NCBI GenBank assembly: GCA_963969345.1 | Contig: OZ017767.1 | Location: 4,368,739 to 4,432,738 of the forward strand | Direction: 5' to 3' | DNA: 64,000 bases | Source: Turbatrix aceti | Lineage: Eukaryota; Nematoda; Chromadorea; Rhabditida; Panagrolaimidae | In this document: positions 1 to 11,664 of the stretch, one piece after another | Layout: every line of letters begins with the position of its first letter | Numbering within the stretch: the first letter of the stretch is position 1 | Notes under the pieces: generated by a model | Databases searched by the model: none | Told to the model about the DNA's origin: nothing | What the model saw: only the letters and a program-made list of their open reading frames with translations | Made by a program: the position numbers and the translations under genes

Positions 1-525
1 CATCAGTTTTTTGTTGCTTTTTTAGCACAAAAAGCTGTAGAAAAATTCGGGAAACGTGATTTTTTGCCCGAAAATAAAAGAAGGGTTTTTCGACTGACTG
101 GCCAAGTAAGGGGCAAGCAAAAAGTCTCTCTTTCGTGCGTCGGGGTAGCCAACACTGGCCGCACAATTGCCGTTGTTTTTTTCAGTTGATTTTGCTCGAC
201 TGCCAAATTAATTCTACCACTTGGACAAAATCGCCGTTTTTCGGTCGTTTTTTGCCCGAAAATAAAAGAAGGGTTTGCATCGTTTTTTGACTGACTGAAG
301 AATGATTTGGCTGGTGTCGGTTGATCAGTTGCCCGCTTTGCCGCAACTTGCTGGCACTATCTGAACTTCAGTCCCTTTTTTTATAAAAAAATTTTGGTAT
401 GTCATAAATTGAGCTACAGTATATTTTCTTCATTATTCCTTCCATATGGATCGCTTGTGGTGCCATGCTACGCTGATTTATGACCAAAAAAGTGACGATT
501 ACCTAATTTGTTACATTAAAATATA
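1..525. repeat. 525-bp dispersed repeat, copy A (inverted relative to 30940-31465)
   Basis: This stretch is the near-identical reverse complement of 30940-31465, with equal length in both places. It contains an internal direct repeat, gcccgaaaataaaagaaggg, near positions 67 and 250. Copy A starts at the window edge and may extend further left. No coding capacity is visible. The family is probably a non-autonomous interspersed repeat, but no target-site duplication could be checked because one end is cut off. Confidence 0.85.
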
Positions 526-1149
526 AAGTAATTAAGACAGACTCTGCGAGAAAATTTAGGATGGACGACCCAGCACTTTTTACACTTTCAAATGTTTTGA
601 GTCTAAGTTGTAGGCCTTATGGGGCAAGGTCTAAAACCGCGATATTTTGATTTAAAAAAATCGAGTTCTGGAGATTTGGCTTCAGAAGTGTTTTTCATCA
701 AAACTATTCCACAAGCTCCATTGGAAATGTAAAGATCTGAAAATTTTTATACGGGGGTTTTGGGGGAAGGGGAATTCAGTGACATACTCAGAATTTTTAA
801 AAAACATCTGCAAGTATTTTTTTTATTAATTTCATGTTTACTAAAAATTTTGCAGCGTCCGTGTAATATCCACCGGAACGGGTTTGACAAGCCTATCTTG
901 TAGCCCGTTTTTTTCTACGTATTATCGAATCAATGAAAAAAAAATAAGTGGTCGAGCCAATGGCGATATCGGGGCATTTGTAGCTGTGAAGAGTCGGATA
1001 ATGGTTAAAGATAGGACGCGCTCGCTCCGGGCGCCATGCCATTCACTAACGAGCCGGGAAACGAAGCAGGTGCTGCGTGATGGCGACGTCAGTCTCCTAA
1101 AAACAGAATTCCTCCTTCTACTTTTTAAAACCGGTAAACTTGTAAAAAA

Positions 1150-1282
1150 TACGATTTTATCTATAAATTACTGTAACTGTTGTCAGAACTGGTAAAAACG
1201 TGAATTCAAAAATCCTGGATAACAACAATGGCCAAAAAAGGTTGGCAGCAGCAGCAGCGCAGTGACAAGAAAAGCAAAGGTC
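1150..1282. repeat. Dispersed repeat, inverted partner at 14988-15112
   Basis: The stretch includes a run of GCAGCAGCAGC and is almost identical, on the opposite strand, to 14988-15112. The match fades on the left side near the CTGTAACTGTTGTCAG segment. No open reading frame is conserved between the copies, so this looks like a mobile-element remnant and not a shared exon. Confidence 0.75.
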
Positions 1283-1297
1283 AGCTTTTCAAGATAC

Positions 1298-1764
1298 AAT
1301 ACGTATTGTACCCGTTAAAACTGGCAAAACACGCGGTCGGTCAAAAAACGCAGTTTTTTTTTATTTTTTTTTGGCAATACATTTACTGTTGCATCACTTC
1401 ACCTTGAGACATATTTTACACCTGATGAGTCATTTTTTTGCTTTTTGGCCCCTGAAGTTCACTTCAAAGTTTTAAAGCAACTGCAGGTTCCCAATATATC
1501 GATCCGACTTCCGAAAAATTTCTATTTTTCACTGTCCTGGTCTTTGCTGATTGCAATGATGACAGCTATGCAGGGGCCAAGAAGCAAAAAAAAATGACTC
1601 ATCAGGTATCTCAAGGTGAATCAATGCAACAATGACTCCACGGATACAAAACGAAAAGTAACTGTACTGCCAAACAAAAAGAAAAAAAACCGTTTTTTTT
1701 GCTGGGTTCCTGCAGCGATTTTGAACGACCGCGTGTTTTGCCAGTTTTGGCGGGTACAGTATTG
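1298..1764. mobile_element. Foldback (long inverted repeat) element
   Basis: The arms 1298-1452 and 1572-1764 are imperfect reverse complements. Shared landmarks include AAAACTGGCAAAACACGCGGTC, CACCTTGAGA and CTGATGAGTCATTTTTTT, read on opposite strands. About 120 bases separate the arms. The right arm is somewhat longer because of small insertions. No protein is encoded, which fits a foldback or MITE-type element. Confidence 0.7.
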
Positions 1765-2154
1765 CAGTGTCGTGCATTGCACTTTCGGTCTGCTTTTTGT
1801 TTTTTCGTTCTTTTTCTTCCATTTTTGTCTCCTTTTTTTTAATTTATTTTTTTGTGTCATTTTTTTAACGTTTAATTGCATTTTTGTACCGAAAATAAAT
1901 AAATTAATGAATTAGGCTGCGATTCTGTTGCCAGACGTCTGACACGTTGAGATACTGTTAACTTTGTGCTGTGGGGTATTTTTTTTTGTGTAAGGGGGAG
2001 GGGAGGGATGGGGGATTTAGGCACTTTCAAATGACACGTATCGATGTTTCATCGCTGTATGATGTAAATGCTTTTATTTTTAGGTGAGTTTTTTTCCTGA
2101 AAAAACGTTTTTATGTACGTGAATTTTTTTTCAGGGATTCAACACGCCAGCGAT

Positions 2155-2232
2155 GACGATGGCGAGGAGGAGGTGGTTGGTGGAGGTGGAGGAGTGGTGG
2201 TGGTGGAGGTGGAGGAGTGCTGGTGGTGTTTG
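2155..2232 (+). repeat. GGTGGAGG-rich minisatellite
   Basis: Degenerate units built from GGTGGAGGTGGAGGAGTG alternate over about 80 bases. No gene is evident around it. Confidence 0.7.
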
Positions 2233-2583
2233 ATGATGATTACGATGACGAGCCCAGCAGAACGACAGTAAATGTGAGTATTTTTATTAAAAAAAGTGGG
2301 ACGACAAAAAACTACGATTTTCGAGGGACAGTTAAAACTGACAAATAATTACTAAACTTGTTCCGGTTTTTTGTTAACAATCAAATCAAGGGTATAATCG
2401 GGAAATATTCTGACAACTGCATAAAATCAAGAATTTCGTTCGAGTTATCGATGGAGTAAGCCAAAAACTTGCGGGAGTGTTTGTGCGGACACTTATTAAA
2501 AGAACAATAAATTTAACAAAATAATAACAATCAACGCATCAAAATTCGGGAGAAAAACTGAAAAAGATAAGTTCGTAGTTGAA

Positions 2584-2668
2584 AAAAAAGGTTGGCTGGA
2601 CGGGGAATTGAACCGCAGCCTGAAAACTTGGGAAAAAGATGACGGAACCACTCCGCTATTGAATCACA
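2584..2668 (-). other. tRNA-like sequence with A and B boxes (pseudo-tRNA or SINE head)
   Basis: On the minus strand an A-box match, TAGCGGAGTGG (2648-2658), is followed by a B-box match, GGTTCAATTCC (2604-2614). A run of eight T (complement of 2582-2589) follows as a possible Pol III terminator. The 5' flank cannot pair with the 3' end to make an acceptor stem, and the anticodon arm is not convincing. This is therefore more likely a decayed tRNA or the head of a tRNA-derived SINE than a working tRNA gene. Confidence 0.45.
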
Positions 2669-2759
2669 GTTGTTAGGCATCATTTCTGACTTATAACCCA
2701 ACGAATGTTTAAAAAAATTCGGCGCGCCTAGTTTTCCTCCTCATTTTTTCAACATAAAA

Positions 2760-3165
2760 AAACGTAGCAGGGGGGCTTTTCAGGGCTCCCCTGCTCCTTT
2801 GCGCACCCCACCCGACATCTGGAGCACGTGGGGCACCCCAGATGCCAGGTTGCGCCGCTTTTCTCTCTTGCCCGCGCCCCCAGCCCTACTCGCACCCGTA
2901 CCCGCGCACCCAACCCTACCCCGCGCACCCAACCCCACCCGCACCCCCCTCCCCCGTACCCGCCCCCGTCCCCTCTCCCCACCTCCCCCAAAAAATCCCT
3001 GTCCCCATCACCGGGAACAGGGAGAGGTTCTCCATCACCGGAGAACCCCTGTTGGGCCCTCCTTCGGCGGAGAGCCCCCCACGCCCCTTCCCCTTGCCCA
3101 CCCAATCAACCCCCCGGATGCCACACGTGCCGTGCTTTTTATTTTTTAGCACGTGTGGCAGAGCC
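2760..3165. repeat. C-rich low-complexity island ending in a perfect hairpin
   Basis: About 400 bases are strongly C-rich on the plus strand (G-rich on the minus strand, with many G runs). They sit inside A/T-rich DNA. The region ends with a perfect 12-base inverted repeat: TGCCACACGTGC at 3119-3130 and its complement at 3149-3160, with an 18-base loop. Several open frames cross it in both directions, but all are proline or glycine low-complexity and have no gene structure. Confidence 0.6.
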
Positions 3166-3414
3166 GGATCTTTTTTTTATTTTTAAAAGAACATTTTTTT
3201 GATGAACGTAGGCTTTGTAGTCGACTTTGCCAATCTCGGGTGACAAAAATTCGTCAGCTGGGCATCTGTTGGTGCCCAGCCAACGCGTTGATAGGCAGAT
3301 TGCTCCTGTAGGAGCCGTCGCAGACATGCAAAGGTGTATTTGGGTGTGTAGATGTTGTTGGAGATTTGTAGCGATGATTTGTGGATGATAGTGAGCAAAA
3401 ATACCTGAAAAGGC

Positions 3415-5165
3415 TGGTCATGCCAGACCGGACAATTCCGGATTTTGCGATTACGTGAAAAATAATTTTAGTCAAATTTGGAATGAAATATTTTCGAAAA
3501 AAATGTGTGTTAGTTTTAATTAAAAAAAGTTTGAAATAATTTGAAAAAAATCTTTTGTAAGTTTGCCGACCATCAGTAAGTTGCAGTAGGCGGCTAGGAA
3601 GAGCAGATGTAGGACGTAGACCATCGGGAACGTGCCGGCATTGTGAGCCGTTTTCTGATCTAGCTGTTGCTGCTGTTGTCGTGCAGGTCACGGTCGATTG
3701 GGATGGCACATTTGCAACTGCAGTTATCGTACCTCAAAAGACAGGCTACGCCAGACCGGGCATTTTCCGGATTTTTTTGTTACGTGAAAAACTATTTTGA
3801 TTTAGCATTATAAAAACTGTTTCAAAAAAAATGATTATTTTTGTTTATCGAAATAAAAAAATAAATAAAATGAAAAAATTGTTTTCATAAAAATTTGTGT
3901 ACCAACCAACAAATGTGTTGTTTGGAATCAAGCAAGTAAGAAAATCAGTTGAAAAAACCTAAAAAAAACTGGCTATGCCAGACCGGACAATTCCGGATTT
4001 TGCGATTACGTGAAAAATAATTTTAGTCACATTTGGAATGAAATATTTTCGAAAAAAATGTGTGTTAGTTTTAATTAAAAAAAGTTTGAAATAATTTGAA
4101 AAAAAATTTTTTGTAAATTTGCCAACCAGCAGTAAGTTGCAGTAGGCGGCTAAGTAAGAGGAGTAGATGTAGGAAGTAGATCATTGGGAACCTGCAGGCA
4201 GCGTCATCGAACTGTTGATAGTGTTGTCGTGAGGTCGTCACGGTGGATAGGGATGGCACAGTTATCGTATCTCAAAAGACTGGACCAGAATGTTCCGGAT
4301 TTTTTGGTTACGTGAAAAATAATTTTAATTCAGGATTTGTTAATTCAGGATTTTAATTCAGGGTTCTCAACGGGCCTGTTTTTTTTCGGCCCGGGCCGGG
4401 CCGGGCTTGCAAAATTGAGGCCCGGCCCGGCCCGGGCCAGCCCGGGCCGGCCCGCCTTAATAGTACCTAGTTTTGTAATTAAATTTTATCGTCGAAAAAC
4501 CGTTAAAAAACAACAACAAACCCGAAGGTGGCAGAAGCACTTCCTCATCGTTGCACAGATTCATTTTCCGCTCAATTACTAGTGCTCTTATGAACTGACG
4601 ACAAAATTACGGTGCCCGCCATTTACCTTTTGCTTTCAGATTAGCCCAAAGGAACGGTGCCAGGTCCGCATTCTGCGTGCAGTTCTTCGCATTCTTCGCG
4701 GTTTTTACTTTTTCATAAAATTTTTCATAAATTTTGCGTAAAATATGCATGTTTTTTTTTATTTTCCGGCCCGTTTTGGCCCGGGCCGGCCAACAAAACC
4801 AATCGGCCCGGCCCGGGCCGTGGAAAATACCGGCCCGGCCCGGGCCAGCCCGGGCCGACCCGGCCCGTTGAGAACCCTGGTCGCAATTAAAAAATAAAAT
4901 GAAAAAAGTAGTTTTAATAAAAAATCTTTTATAATTATGTGTACCAACCAACACGCCTCCTGAATTGCAGTGGCAGAGAAGTAGTGACCGTGAGTGAGTA
5001 GTGAAAATAATGCAAACGGCATCCGTAGTCGTAGCAGCCTGATATGATCTGCTCGTGGCGCCGGTGTGTGTCAGATGTCTTGTTTAGATTCAGGCAAGTA
5101 TGAAAATCGGTTGAAAAAACCTAAAAAGACTGGCTATGCCAGACCGGGCATTTTCCGGATTTTGT
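3415..5165. repeat. Family of repeated modules with GCCAGACCGGRCA core
   Basis: A core reading GCCAGACCGG, then a short spacer and TCCGGATTTT, recurs near 3422, 3748, 3975 and 5139, with a decayed copy near 4282. The CCGG...CCGG pair makes a short palindrome. A longer unit of about 225 bases is duplicated directly at 3417-3640 and 3972-4199. A second flanking unit ending in GTACCAACCAAC recurs near 3900 and 4940. The MITE at 4359-4879 lies inside this array. Confidence 0.75.
4359..4879. mobile_element. MITE with hAT-like terminal inverted repeats and GGCCCG-rich ends
   Basis: Perfect 18-base terminal inverted repeats begin CAGGGTTCTCAACGGGCC (4359-4376 and the complement at 4862-4879). Beside each end lies a dense array of GGCCCGG/CCCGGGCC motifs, an extreme GC island in an AT-rich neighbourhood. 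The interior is about 300 bases of unrelated AT-rich sequence with no transposase. The CAGGG start resembles hAT-superfamily ends, but no clean 8-base target duplication is seen, so the assignment is tentative. Confidence 0.7.
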
Positions 5166-8100
5166 TGTTACATCAAAAAATATAAAACGTGCATTCAAAA
5201 TTGTAATAAAAAAATTTTCGTACGTGTGTTTTCTGTGTGCTGAGGTGAGTAGATACAAAAAAAGTAAAAACGATGTGAGTGGAAAAAATTTATAATCAGC
5301 GTGTCAGCGTGGCGCTCGTCTGATTCGTTGCAGGCTTCCTGATCGCCGCAAGCACTGTATGGTTCATCTGGATCAACACTTCCTCGTAGAAGTGATGTGA
5401 ACGCCGTGAAGTACCCGATGATGATGCACCTGTGGATAGGTGACTGATTTGGGCAGGTGTACATTGTACACTGCGGCTTTGAGTTGATGCATCGAATGCA
5501 GACGATGAGTGACTGCCAGCTCGGAAGCAGTCGATCTGCAGGAATTATTCTGGAAAAAAATGTTTTTCAATTTCGTGTTCATTTTATAAAATCCCGTTTC
5601 CACAAATGTCAAAATCAGGTTTCCATTTCATTGTTATTTTTTTTGGTTGTAATAAATATTATAATAAAACCCAGTTTCAAAAAAGTGCAACGCTTTTAGT
5701 TCAAAAAAAATTCCAAAGAAAATTTCAAAAAGGTATTGTTATTCAAACTTTTGTAATTTTTTGTAAAATTCCAATGATCAAAAAAACGTACCAAAACTGT
5801 CTCAAAATTCAGCCGCTTCTTCCATTTCTTCGTTTGAAGTGCCAAATGAAAACGTCAATTGGATTCCGATTCGCCGATTTGCTTTCCGCAAAGCAAAGAA
5901 TCAACTCCAGTGCAGGAATCACTGGGAAACGACCCCGAAAAGCGTGGATTTGCCAGATCCAGCATAACGTCAGTCATCTTTTGACTGGTCGATTGCACCT
6001 CTTATTTTGACTGGTCGATTGCGTCAGTCATCTTTTGTCACTTCTGCGCAAATTGGGACTTCTGCGTAGTCCGATGAACATCGCAAAAGCAGTCAATGCC
6101 ATGCGCGTGGTTGCCGAGACCACTTGTTCCATTCTTGCCAGCTGCACTTGTCACCGCGCCGCTATTGTCACAATAGCCACTCAATGCCTGTTGATACCAC
6201 TGACTTGCCGCCGTTGTGCATATTCGTGGACTTGATTGACCCCTGTTGCCGAGTTGATTTCAGTGACGCCAATGCCGACCCCTTTGACGAATTCTGATGA
6301 TGCTGGCGTAGTGTCTATCAAGATGGAGAGGGGGGAGAAGTCGGGGACAATACTCGTCAAAGTCAGGGAAAAGTTATTTTTGCCGGCATCAAACCCAGTC
6401 GAGAACGACCAATTTAAATTTCAAAAAGAGCGAAAAGTTTTCGGGGCAAGAAAGGGTCTTTTTTATGGTTAAGGGGAAGGATAACTAGTGCCTAACATCT
6501 GGTTTAATGATAACTAACCACTGAGCGATGGTAAAATAAATAAATAGATAAAAACTAGTGCCTGCAGGCTTCATTTGTGAAAAATCAGTATCATTGTAAA
6601 AAGATTATTAAAAAAAATATTTTTGCAAGACTTTCCAGTCGATTTTTCAAAATTTTGTCTGAATCAAAAAATCTGATTTATGAATAAAATAATTTCTAAT
6701 GTATGGAAAAAAAAGACGATACAAAAGCAAGATCAAGCATAAAGAAAAAATTTAAAAAAAAATAAACAATCAAATTTTGACAAAGAAAATTCCAAAAAAT
6801 ACATAGTATTTGTTACTATTTTGTACACATTTTATTTTATTTAATCTGAACGCTCAAAATTGTTTAAAAAATTTATGTTTACATGAAAAATCTAGGAAAA
6901 TGCGCATGCTCCTTGACCCTTCTAACATATCGATCTAGTCCCTTTTTCGCTTCAGCTTAAATGCATAAAATTGCATCACAATTCAATAACCAATTAAAGC
7001 ACTACAAAAACAGAAAAAAAATTGTGCAATTCTGGAATAAAAATAAATGTTTACTTCGCGTGTCAGCGAAATACAGCTGGACAGAGTCAGAGACTCAAAG
7101 TCCATCCCCGCCTATCCTTGTCACTCATTGTGAACCCATTTGGTATCTTCTTCGCATCAATTTTGATAAAAATGGATCCATAGGATCATATGCATATGCA
7201 TGTATTCATCAAACGATGAAAACGAGCAAAAAAAGAAAGAAAAACAAAGTTTGTACTATTGAGAAAAGTACAACACAATTTTTATGACTCGTAAGCACTC
7301 AAATCCAGAAAACAATGTCGGAAATAAGCAGTTGCCCGCCAAACAAAAATCCGAAGAGCTCCTGGCTCTTCCTCTGCTGTCCAAGTGGAAGCAGCAGAGG
7401 TAGCCGGGCGACTAGTTCACCCGGCTTATAAATATGAAAAATGACCAGTGATACTACAATTACCGATAATTTGTCCTCTTCAGAATGGCAAGCCATCTGG
7501 AATCTATGAATCTTAATTGGGGTTGAAAGTGCACAGCCCCAAAGGCGCGGTCATGTGCTTTCCACGACCGTCTTATGAGCTTGCCCGTGGCTTCTCTTCG
7601 GTCGCAGTGCCTGGCTTAAAATACCTTGGGCAACACACATATGGGTAGCCCGATAATGGATACAAACCGCACACACTACGGTTTCCATATAAAGGGTTCG
7701 GACCGTAGACTAGTGCTACAATCAAAGTGATGATGGGGAGGGTATAACTATTAGGACTCCTTTATCGGTAAGAGAGTTCTTTGTCCTCAAAAAAACTAGT
7801 TAAAAAATGGATTTCTGCAAGGCCGACAAGTGACAGACTCGTAACCGTTTTCTGAATTCTAATGGCTAGCGTCACATAAATTATGTTTATACGGTCTCAA
7901 CCTGTTCAAGCCTCGGCTTTTCTTGGGTTTTTTCACCGTTCACACCGTTCGGTATAAGTTTGTTTAAAAATAATAAATGAGCTCAGAAAATAACCAAACG
8001 AGAACCAACGAATGTCCGAAGGTTATTTAGGTCCGGCAACAATTCATCGCCTTCCCTGTCAACTGAATTTGCACTGACGCGTGAAATAAACATTTTTTTT

Positions 8101-9119
8101 CACACCAAATTTACCTAATCGTTCTTCTTGTTTTTGTCGCGCTTCAATCTACGCACAACATGCACTCATCCTGGGATGCAAGCGTTTATGTGACCGGCTT
8201 TGATCTAAAAGCCTTCTGGTCACTCCTAGGGACCTAAATCAGGGTCTCACATTGCTTAAACTCAAAGCGAGCCCCTGGTAGACCCAATTAAACAAAAAAA
8301 GGTTTTATAGTGCCGGATTCGCCTCCCAATTAGTGCACCACCCACTGAATCCGGCACTTTCTAAAACTACGCATATCTACAAAAAAACTAAAATACTACT
8401 ACAAAAAACTACGTTAAAAAACTAGGCAAATAACTACAAAAAAAACTATATACATATGTACAAAATATTTACAACTATTTACAAAAACTATTTACAAATC
8501 AACAAAAAATTAACGTTCAGAAAAAAATATGTACAAAAAGTTAAACAAAAATTTTGTTGGTTAGAAAAAAAATATATACATATATACAAAAATATTTACA
8601 ACTATTTACAAAAAATATATACAAAAAACTAATCTACTGCTATTCAAAAAACTATGCTAAAGAAGTAGGCAAATAACTACGAACAAAAATTATATACATA
8701 TGTACATAAATATATACAACTATTTACAAAAAAATCAACAAAAAAATAACGTTTCGAAAAAAAAGGCAAAACAAAAAAACGATGATAGAAAAAAATTTAT
8801 TAGTGAAAAAAGATAAATGCGTAAAAAATAGTAAAAAAAGTAAAATTTTGTTGGTTAAAGAAAAAAATATATACAAAGGACTACGGATTATAAAAAATGA
8901 TGAGTGAAAAATATGTAAAAAAAATATGGCGTTAAAAAATGGTTAGTGATATAAGTGAAAGACTACTTACTGAGTAATGATAAAATAAAATAAAATAAAA
9001 TAAAAATAAAATAATGTGAAAGAATAAAAAGAATTAACAAAGTTTGAAAAAATTGTAAAAGTTTTTTTGATGAAGTTAAAAAAAATCTGATTTTTCACAG
9101 TAAAAATATAACCTCACCG
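5166..9119. other. Gene-free AT-rich region with simple repeats
   Basis: No coding exon with splice sites and a sustained frame is visible. The region contains: a repeat of TTGACTGGTCGATTGC near 5980 and 6010; a perfect 12-base hairpin (AGTGCCGGATTC at 8309-8320, complement at 8347-8358); two diverged copies of an A-rich block containing AACTACAAA...TATATACATATGTA near 8390-8510 and 8630-8760; and a (TAAAA)n microsatellite near 8980-9012. Confidence 0.6.
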
Positions 9120-9944
9120 CTTTTGGTGGCATTTTCGAAGTGCTGCAGGCACTGTCTTCAATCAAGGGCCTGGGTAGAGTGGCGTTTTGCAGGCACGCTT
9201 GAAAGTTATCCTGATTGTAGCCCGGTTCACTGGCTAGTCATAATCAGGTGGGTTGTGCTACGGGCTGGAGGGGAAGGCCAGAAAAAAATGTCATTGGCCA
9301 GAAAAATGCCATTGGCATATGGGGTTGCTGGGTGGAGTGTTGAGTGGGGAATCGTAGGTTTGGGCTATTGTACTTGCCCGGAGCGCTTGGGGTCTCTCTC
9401 ATAGCAGGCAAACGGGGAGGGAGGTTCTCGACTGGTTGAATTTGGCATCTTGGTTTTTAGCAAGCGGAAGGGGGGTCGATGGTAAAGGGCTGGGGTTGTA
9501 CTTCCCCTGGGGGCGTCTTGAAATTGCACAAAAAGGCTTTCAAAAGGCTGGGGTACGGGCAATTGTGGCTTGGGTTTTGACCTAGCGGAAAAAGTCAAAA
9601 ATCAGGGTGTTGTTGTTGGTGCATCGGCCGGGAATGTTGCACTAACCGGAGGCACAACACCGACTTTTTTTGGATTCTCGTAATCCACTAGGATACCAAA
9701 AAAGGCAGGGCAAGGGGCATCAGCATCTGCTGCTGTGGTTGTTGGGGTTGAACGCGTTGATATACCCCAACAACCACGTCATTGAGGCTGGCGAGGCTCT
9801 CTTCTTTGTTGGCAAAGGTGCCATCAAGCGTTGACGAAAGTCTCGTCAATATTGGTCGCAGTGCTTGAGGGCTCGAAGCTGGGAGACAGCATTCGTCTGG
9901 GACGCCATAGACAGGCCAAGAGTGGCGCTTATGTCAAGGGGTGT
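9120..9944. other. Moderately GC-rich spacer, no gene recognised
   Basis: Base composition rises compared with the preceding 4 kb, and short open frames occur in several phases. None is flanked by consistent splice sites or resembles a known family. It may be old coding sequence decayed past recognition. Confidence 0.4.
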
Positions 9945-10720
9945 TCAGGCAGGACTTTTTTTCATCTTCTCGTGCAGGGCTTTACAGGCCGTATTGATCT
10001 CGTGGCCAGTGAGGACATTGCCAGTGGGCTCGGTGAGGTAGACTTGGATGACGGTAATGAGTGTGATATCGACGTAATCTGTCTGTGGATCTTGTTCGAC
10101 GTAGAAGTCATTTTCGAACCCGGAATTGAAAATATCGGGGCTTTGAGAATTGAATGGCTTTGCGTGCGGCAAAAGTCATAAAAACATCCGGTTTCGGTAG
10201 TTAGTGGATGACCTGCTTGATCCAGAAGGATGTCGGTGCTGATGATGCCCTCGTGATCGTTTTTGACCATGATGTAGTAACCAATCCATACGTGCTGTCA
10301 ATTTTCTGGTAGTCGAGGTCCTCAGTGGCATGGCGAACGCAGGATTGCTGATTTTGTCATTGGCGAAGATCTTGCTTCTGAGGCGGCGACAAATTGGCCG
10401 AAATCTCTTTTTCAACCTGAAGAATAAAAAAATTACACTGATTTACGAAAATTTGTTAAATTTATTTTTTGTTATTTCCCGAAATTAAAAAAAAACATAT
10501 TTTTCATTTTCTTCCCAAAACCAACCTTCAAATTGCCATAATAAGGCATGTCATCGGCAATCGGGGTTTTATCAGCTTCCGCTGCACTAATAGCGGAGAT
10601 CGTCCTTCTGTGCGCAGCCGAAGGTAATACATCTCTGGTGCGTAATTGAGCCATTCCTTGAGGGTGAAGCGAACTATGGGACAACTTATGAGTTCCATTT
10701 CGAGTTCCAGACTACCTTGT
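9945..10720 (-). pseudogene. Decayed multi-exon gene, family unknown
   Basis: Minus-strand blocks look coding but shift frame or hit stops. From 10415, after a TTCTTCAG acceptor, one frame reads VEKEISANLSPPQKQDLRQ and then TGA. Past the stop the same frame resumes with ...DLDYQKIDSTYGL, and the neighbouring frame then gives MVKNDHEGIISTDILLDQ. Further on, a third phase reads [19 protein letters not shown]. The block 10528-10720 has a frame FTLKEWLNYAPEMYYLRLRT that breaks before ADKTPIADDMPYYGNLK. This pattern fits a broken gene. No family could be named. Confidence 0.4.
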
Positions 10721-10754
10721 TGTCTTTTCGCAATTTTTTCTCCTCATCAGCAGT

Positions 10755-11231
10755 TCAGGCAGACGGTTGTTGCGTTGCAAATCTGCGAATCAGTCGGATT
10801 ATAAAAATTTCTTCGGTGCGCGACGATAGCAAATCATGGACTTCACCGGCTGAAAAAAAAAATTTATAAAATTTTAAAAATGTTTTTTTATATTTTTTTG
10901 TGTTTAACGGCTTCACAAAACCAAAAATTGTCAACGTAGGAAACTTTCCAAGCAAGCAAAAACTATTTTTGAAAATAAAAAAACTCACTGTGTAAAATGG
11001 AATTTTCATTCTCATCATCGGGTGAAATCCCGGAATCGCGACGAGCTTGAGGAAGAAAGTCAGGTCCAATATTTTGGTGATTGAACCAGTACTCGAAAAG
11101 CTGGACGGCGTGGAGTGTGGCGTAAGTGATGACAACTTTGTGCTCCGGTTGCCTAGAATTCGGATGACTTGCTTCTGGAAGTCGAAGAAGAAGTTGGTGG
11201 TGCAGGTGAGCAAGCTTGAGTTCATTGTGAT
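10755..11231 (-). CDS. Two terminal exons of an unrecognised gene (5' part not found)
   Basis: Exons 11231-10989 and 10849-10755 join in frame. Both have TTTTTTCAG acceptors, and the first ends at an A|GTGAG donor. The first exon stays open for 80 codons (including ITYATLHAVQLFEYWFNHQN). The second adds TGEVHDLLSSRTEEIFIIRL... and a TGA stop at 10755-10757. The upstream sequence is an RPL23 pseudogene, so the real 5' exons are missing or were lost. A decayed copy of the first exon lies at 11665-11960. The product is unknown. This may itself be a pseudogene whose last exons have not yet broken. Confidence 0.5.
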   Translation of the reverse strand: MTMNSSLLTCTTNFFFDFQKQVIRILGNRSTKLSSLTPHSTPSSFSSTGSITKILDLTFFLKLVAIPGFHPMMRMKIPFYTVSFFIFKNSFCLLGKFPTLTIFGFVKPLNTKKYKKTFLKFYKFFFSAGEVHDLLSSRTEEIFIIRLIRRFATQQPSA

Positions 11232-11344
11232 CTGAAAAAAAAACAAAAGTCAGAATTATTCACCAGGATTTTATAAAAACTTGCTTTTGAAAAAATTCAA
11301 TACTTGAAACTGGATCATTTCAACGTACCACAAATTGGCTCATT

Positions 11345-11640
11345 CTCTGGCTACAGGTTTGGGATGGCAGAGCATTTTGTATCGGCTGCCAGGATTTTCC
11401 TCGAAATATGCAAAGACGATCCTCGTTCAAGTGACATTCGCTTGAGGGATTCCAGCCTGACATTCTTGTCAGGGCCACCGAGACGAGCAGAAGGCAAACG
11501 GTTTAGACGGCCACGGATTCCGTTGACAGCGATGATGATTTTGTGGTCATGGCTTCTATGTTGTCACTGCAGTTGATGGCGACGACTTAAATGGAGAGGC
11601 AAAGTGAAATACGGAATTGCGAACCGGAATCTTTTCCACG
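11345..11640 (-). pseudogene. RPL23: Ribosomal protein L23 (uL14) pseudogene, copy 1
   Basis: Translated in pieces on the minus strand, this matches the family landmarks of RPL23/uL14. It has VVAINCSDN, corresponding to the family's VINCADN. After a frameshift it reads VNGIRGRLNRLPSA, corresponding to VKGIKGRLNRLPAAG. The C-terminal half has lost clear similarity, and frame changes occur within the conserved core, so it cannot make the ribosomal protein. It lacks introns over the matched part, which would fit a processed copy, but the functional gene is not in this window for comparison. Confidence 0.75.
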
Positions 11641-11664
11641 TCCATGCTGCGGCATGTTTCAGTA

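Noticed and set aside
884..1195. 103-codon open frame on the plus strand
   Set aside because: It runs into the dispersed repeat at 1150-1282 and has no coding-like composition or partner exon.
2749..3202. Several overlapping Pro/Gly-rich open frames in the C-rich island
   Set aside because: Low-complexity translations in five frames at once, with no start context, splice sites or conserved residues.
4351..4887. Target-site duplication around the GGCCCG MITE
   Set aside because: The eight bases on each side differ (ttttaatt and gtcgcaat), so no duplication can be claimed.
8309..8358. Hairpin AGTGCCGGATTC as a possible terminator or RNA gene
   Set aside because: A single perfect stem in a eukaryotic AT-rich region without neighbouring gene; no recognised RNA family fits.
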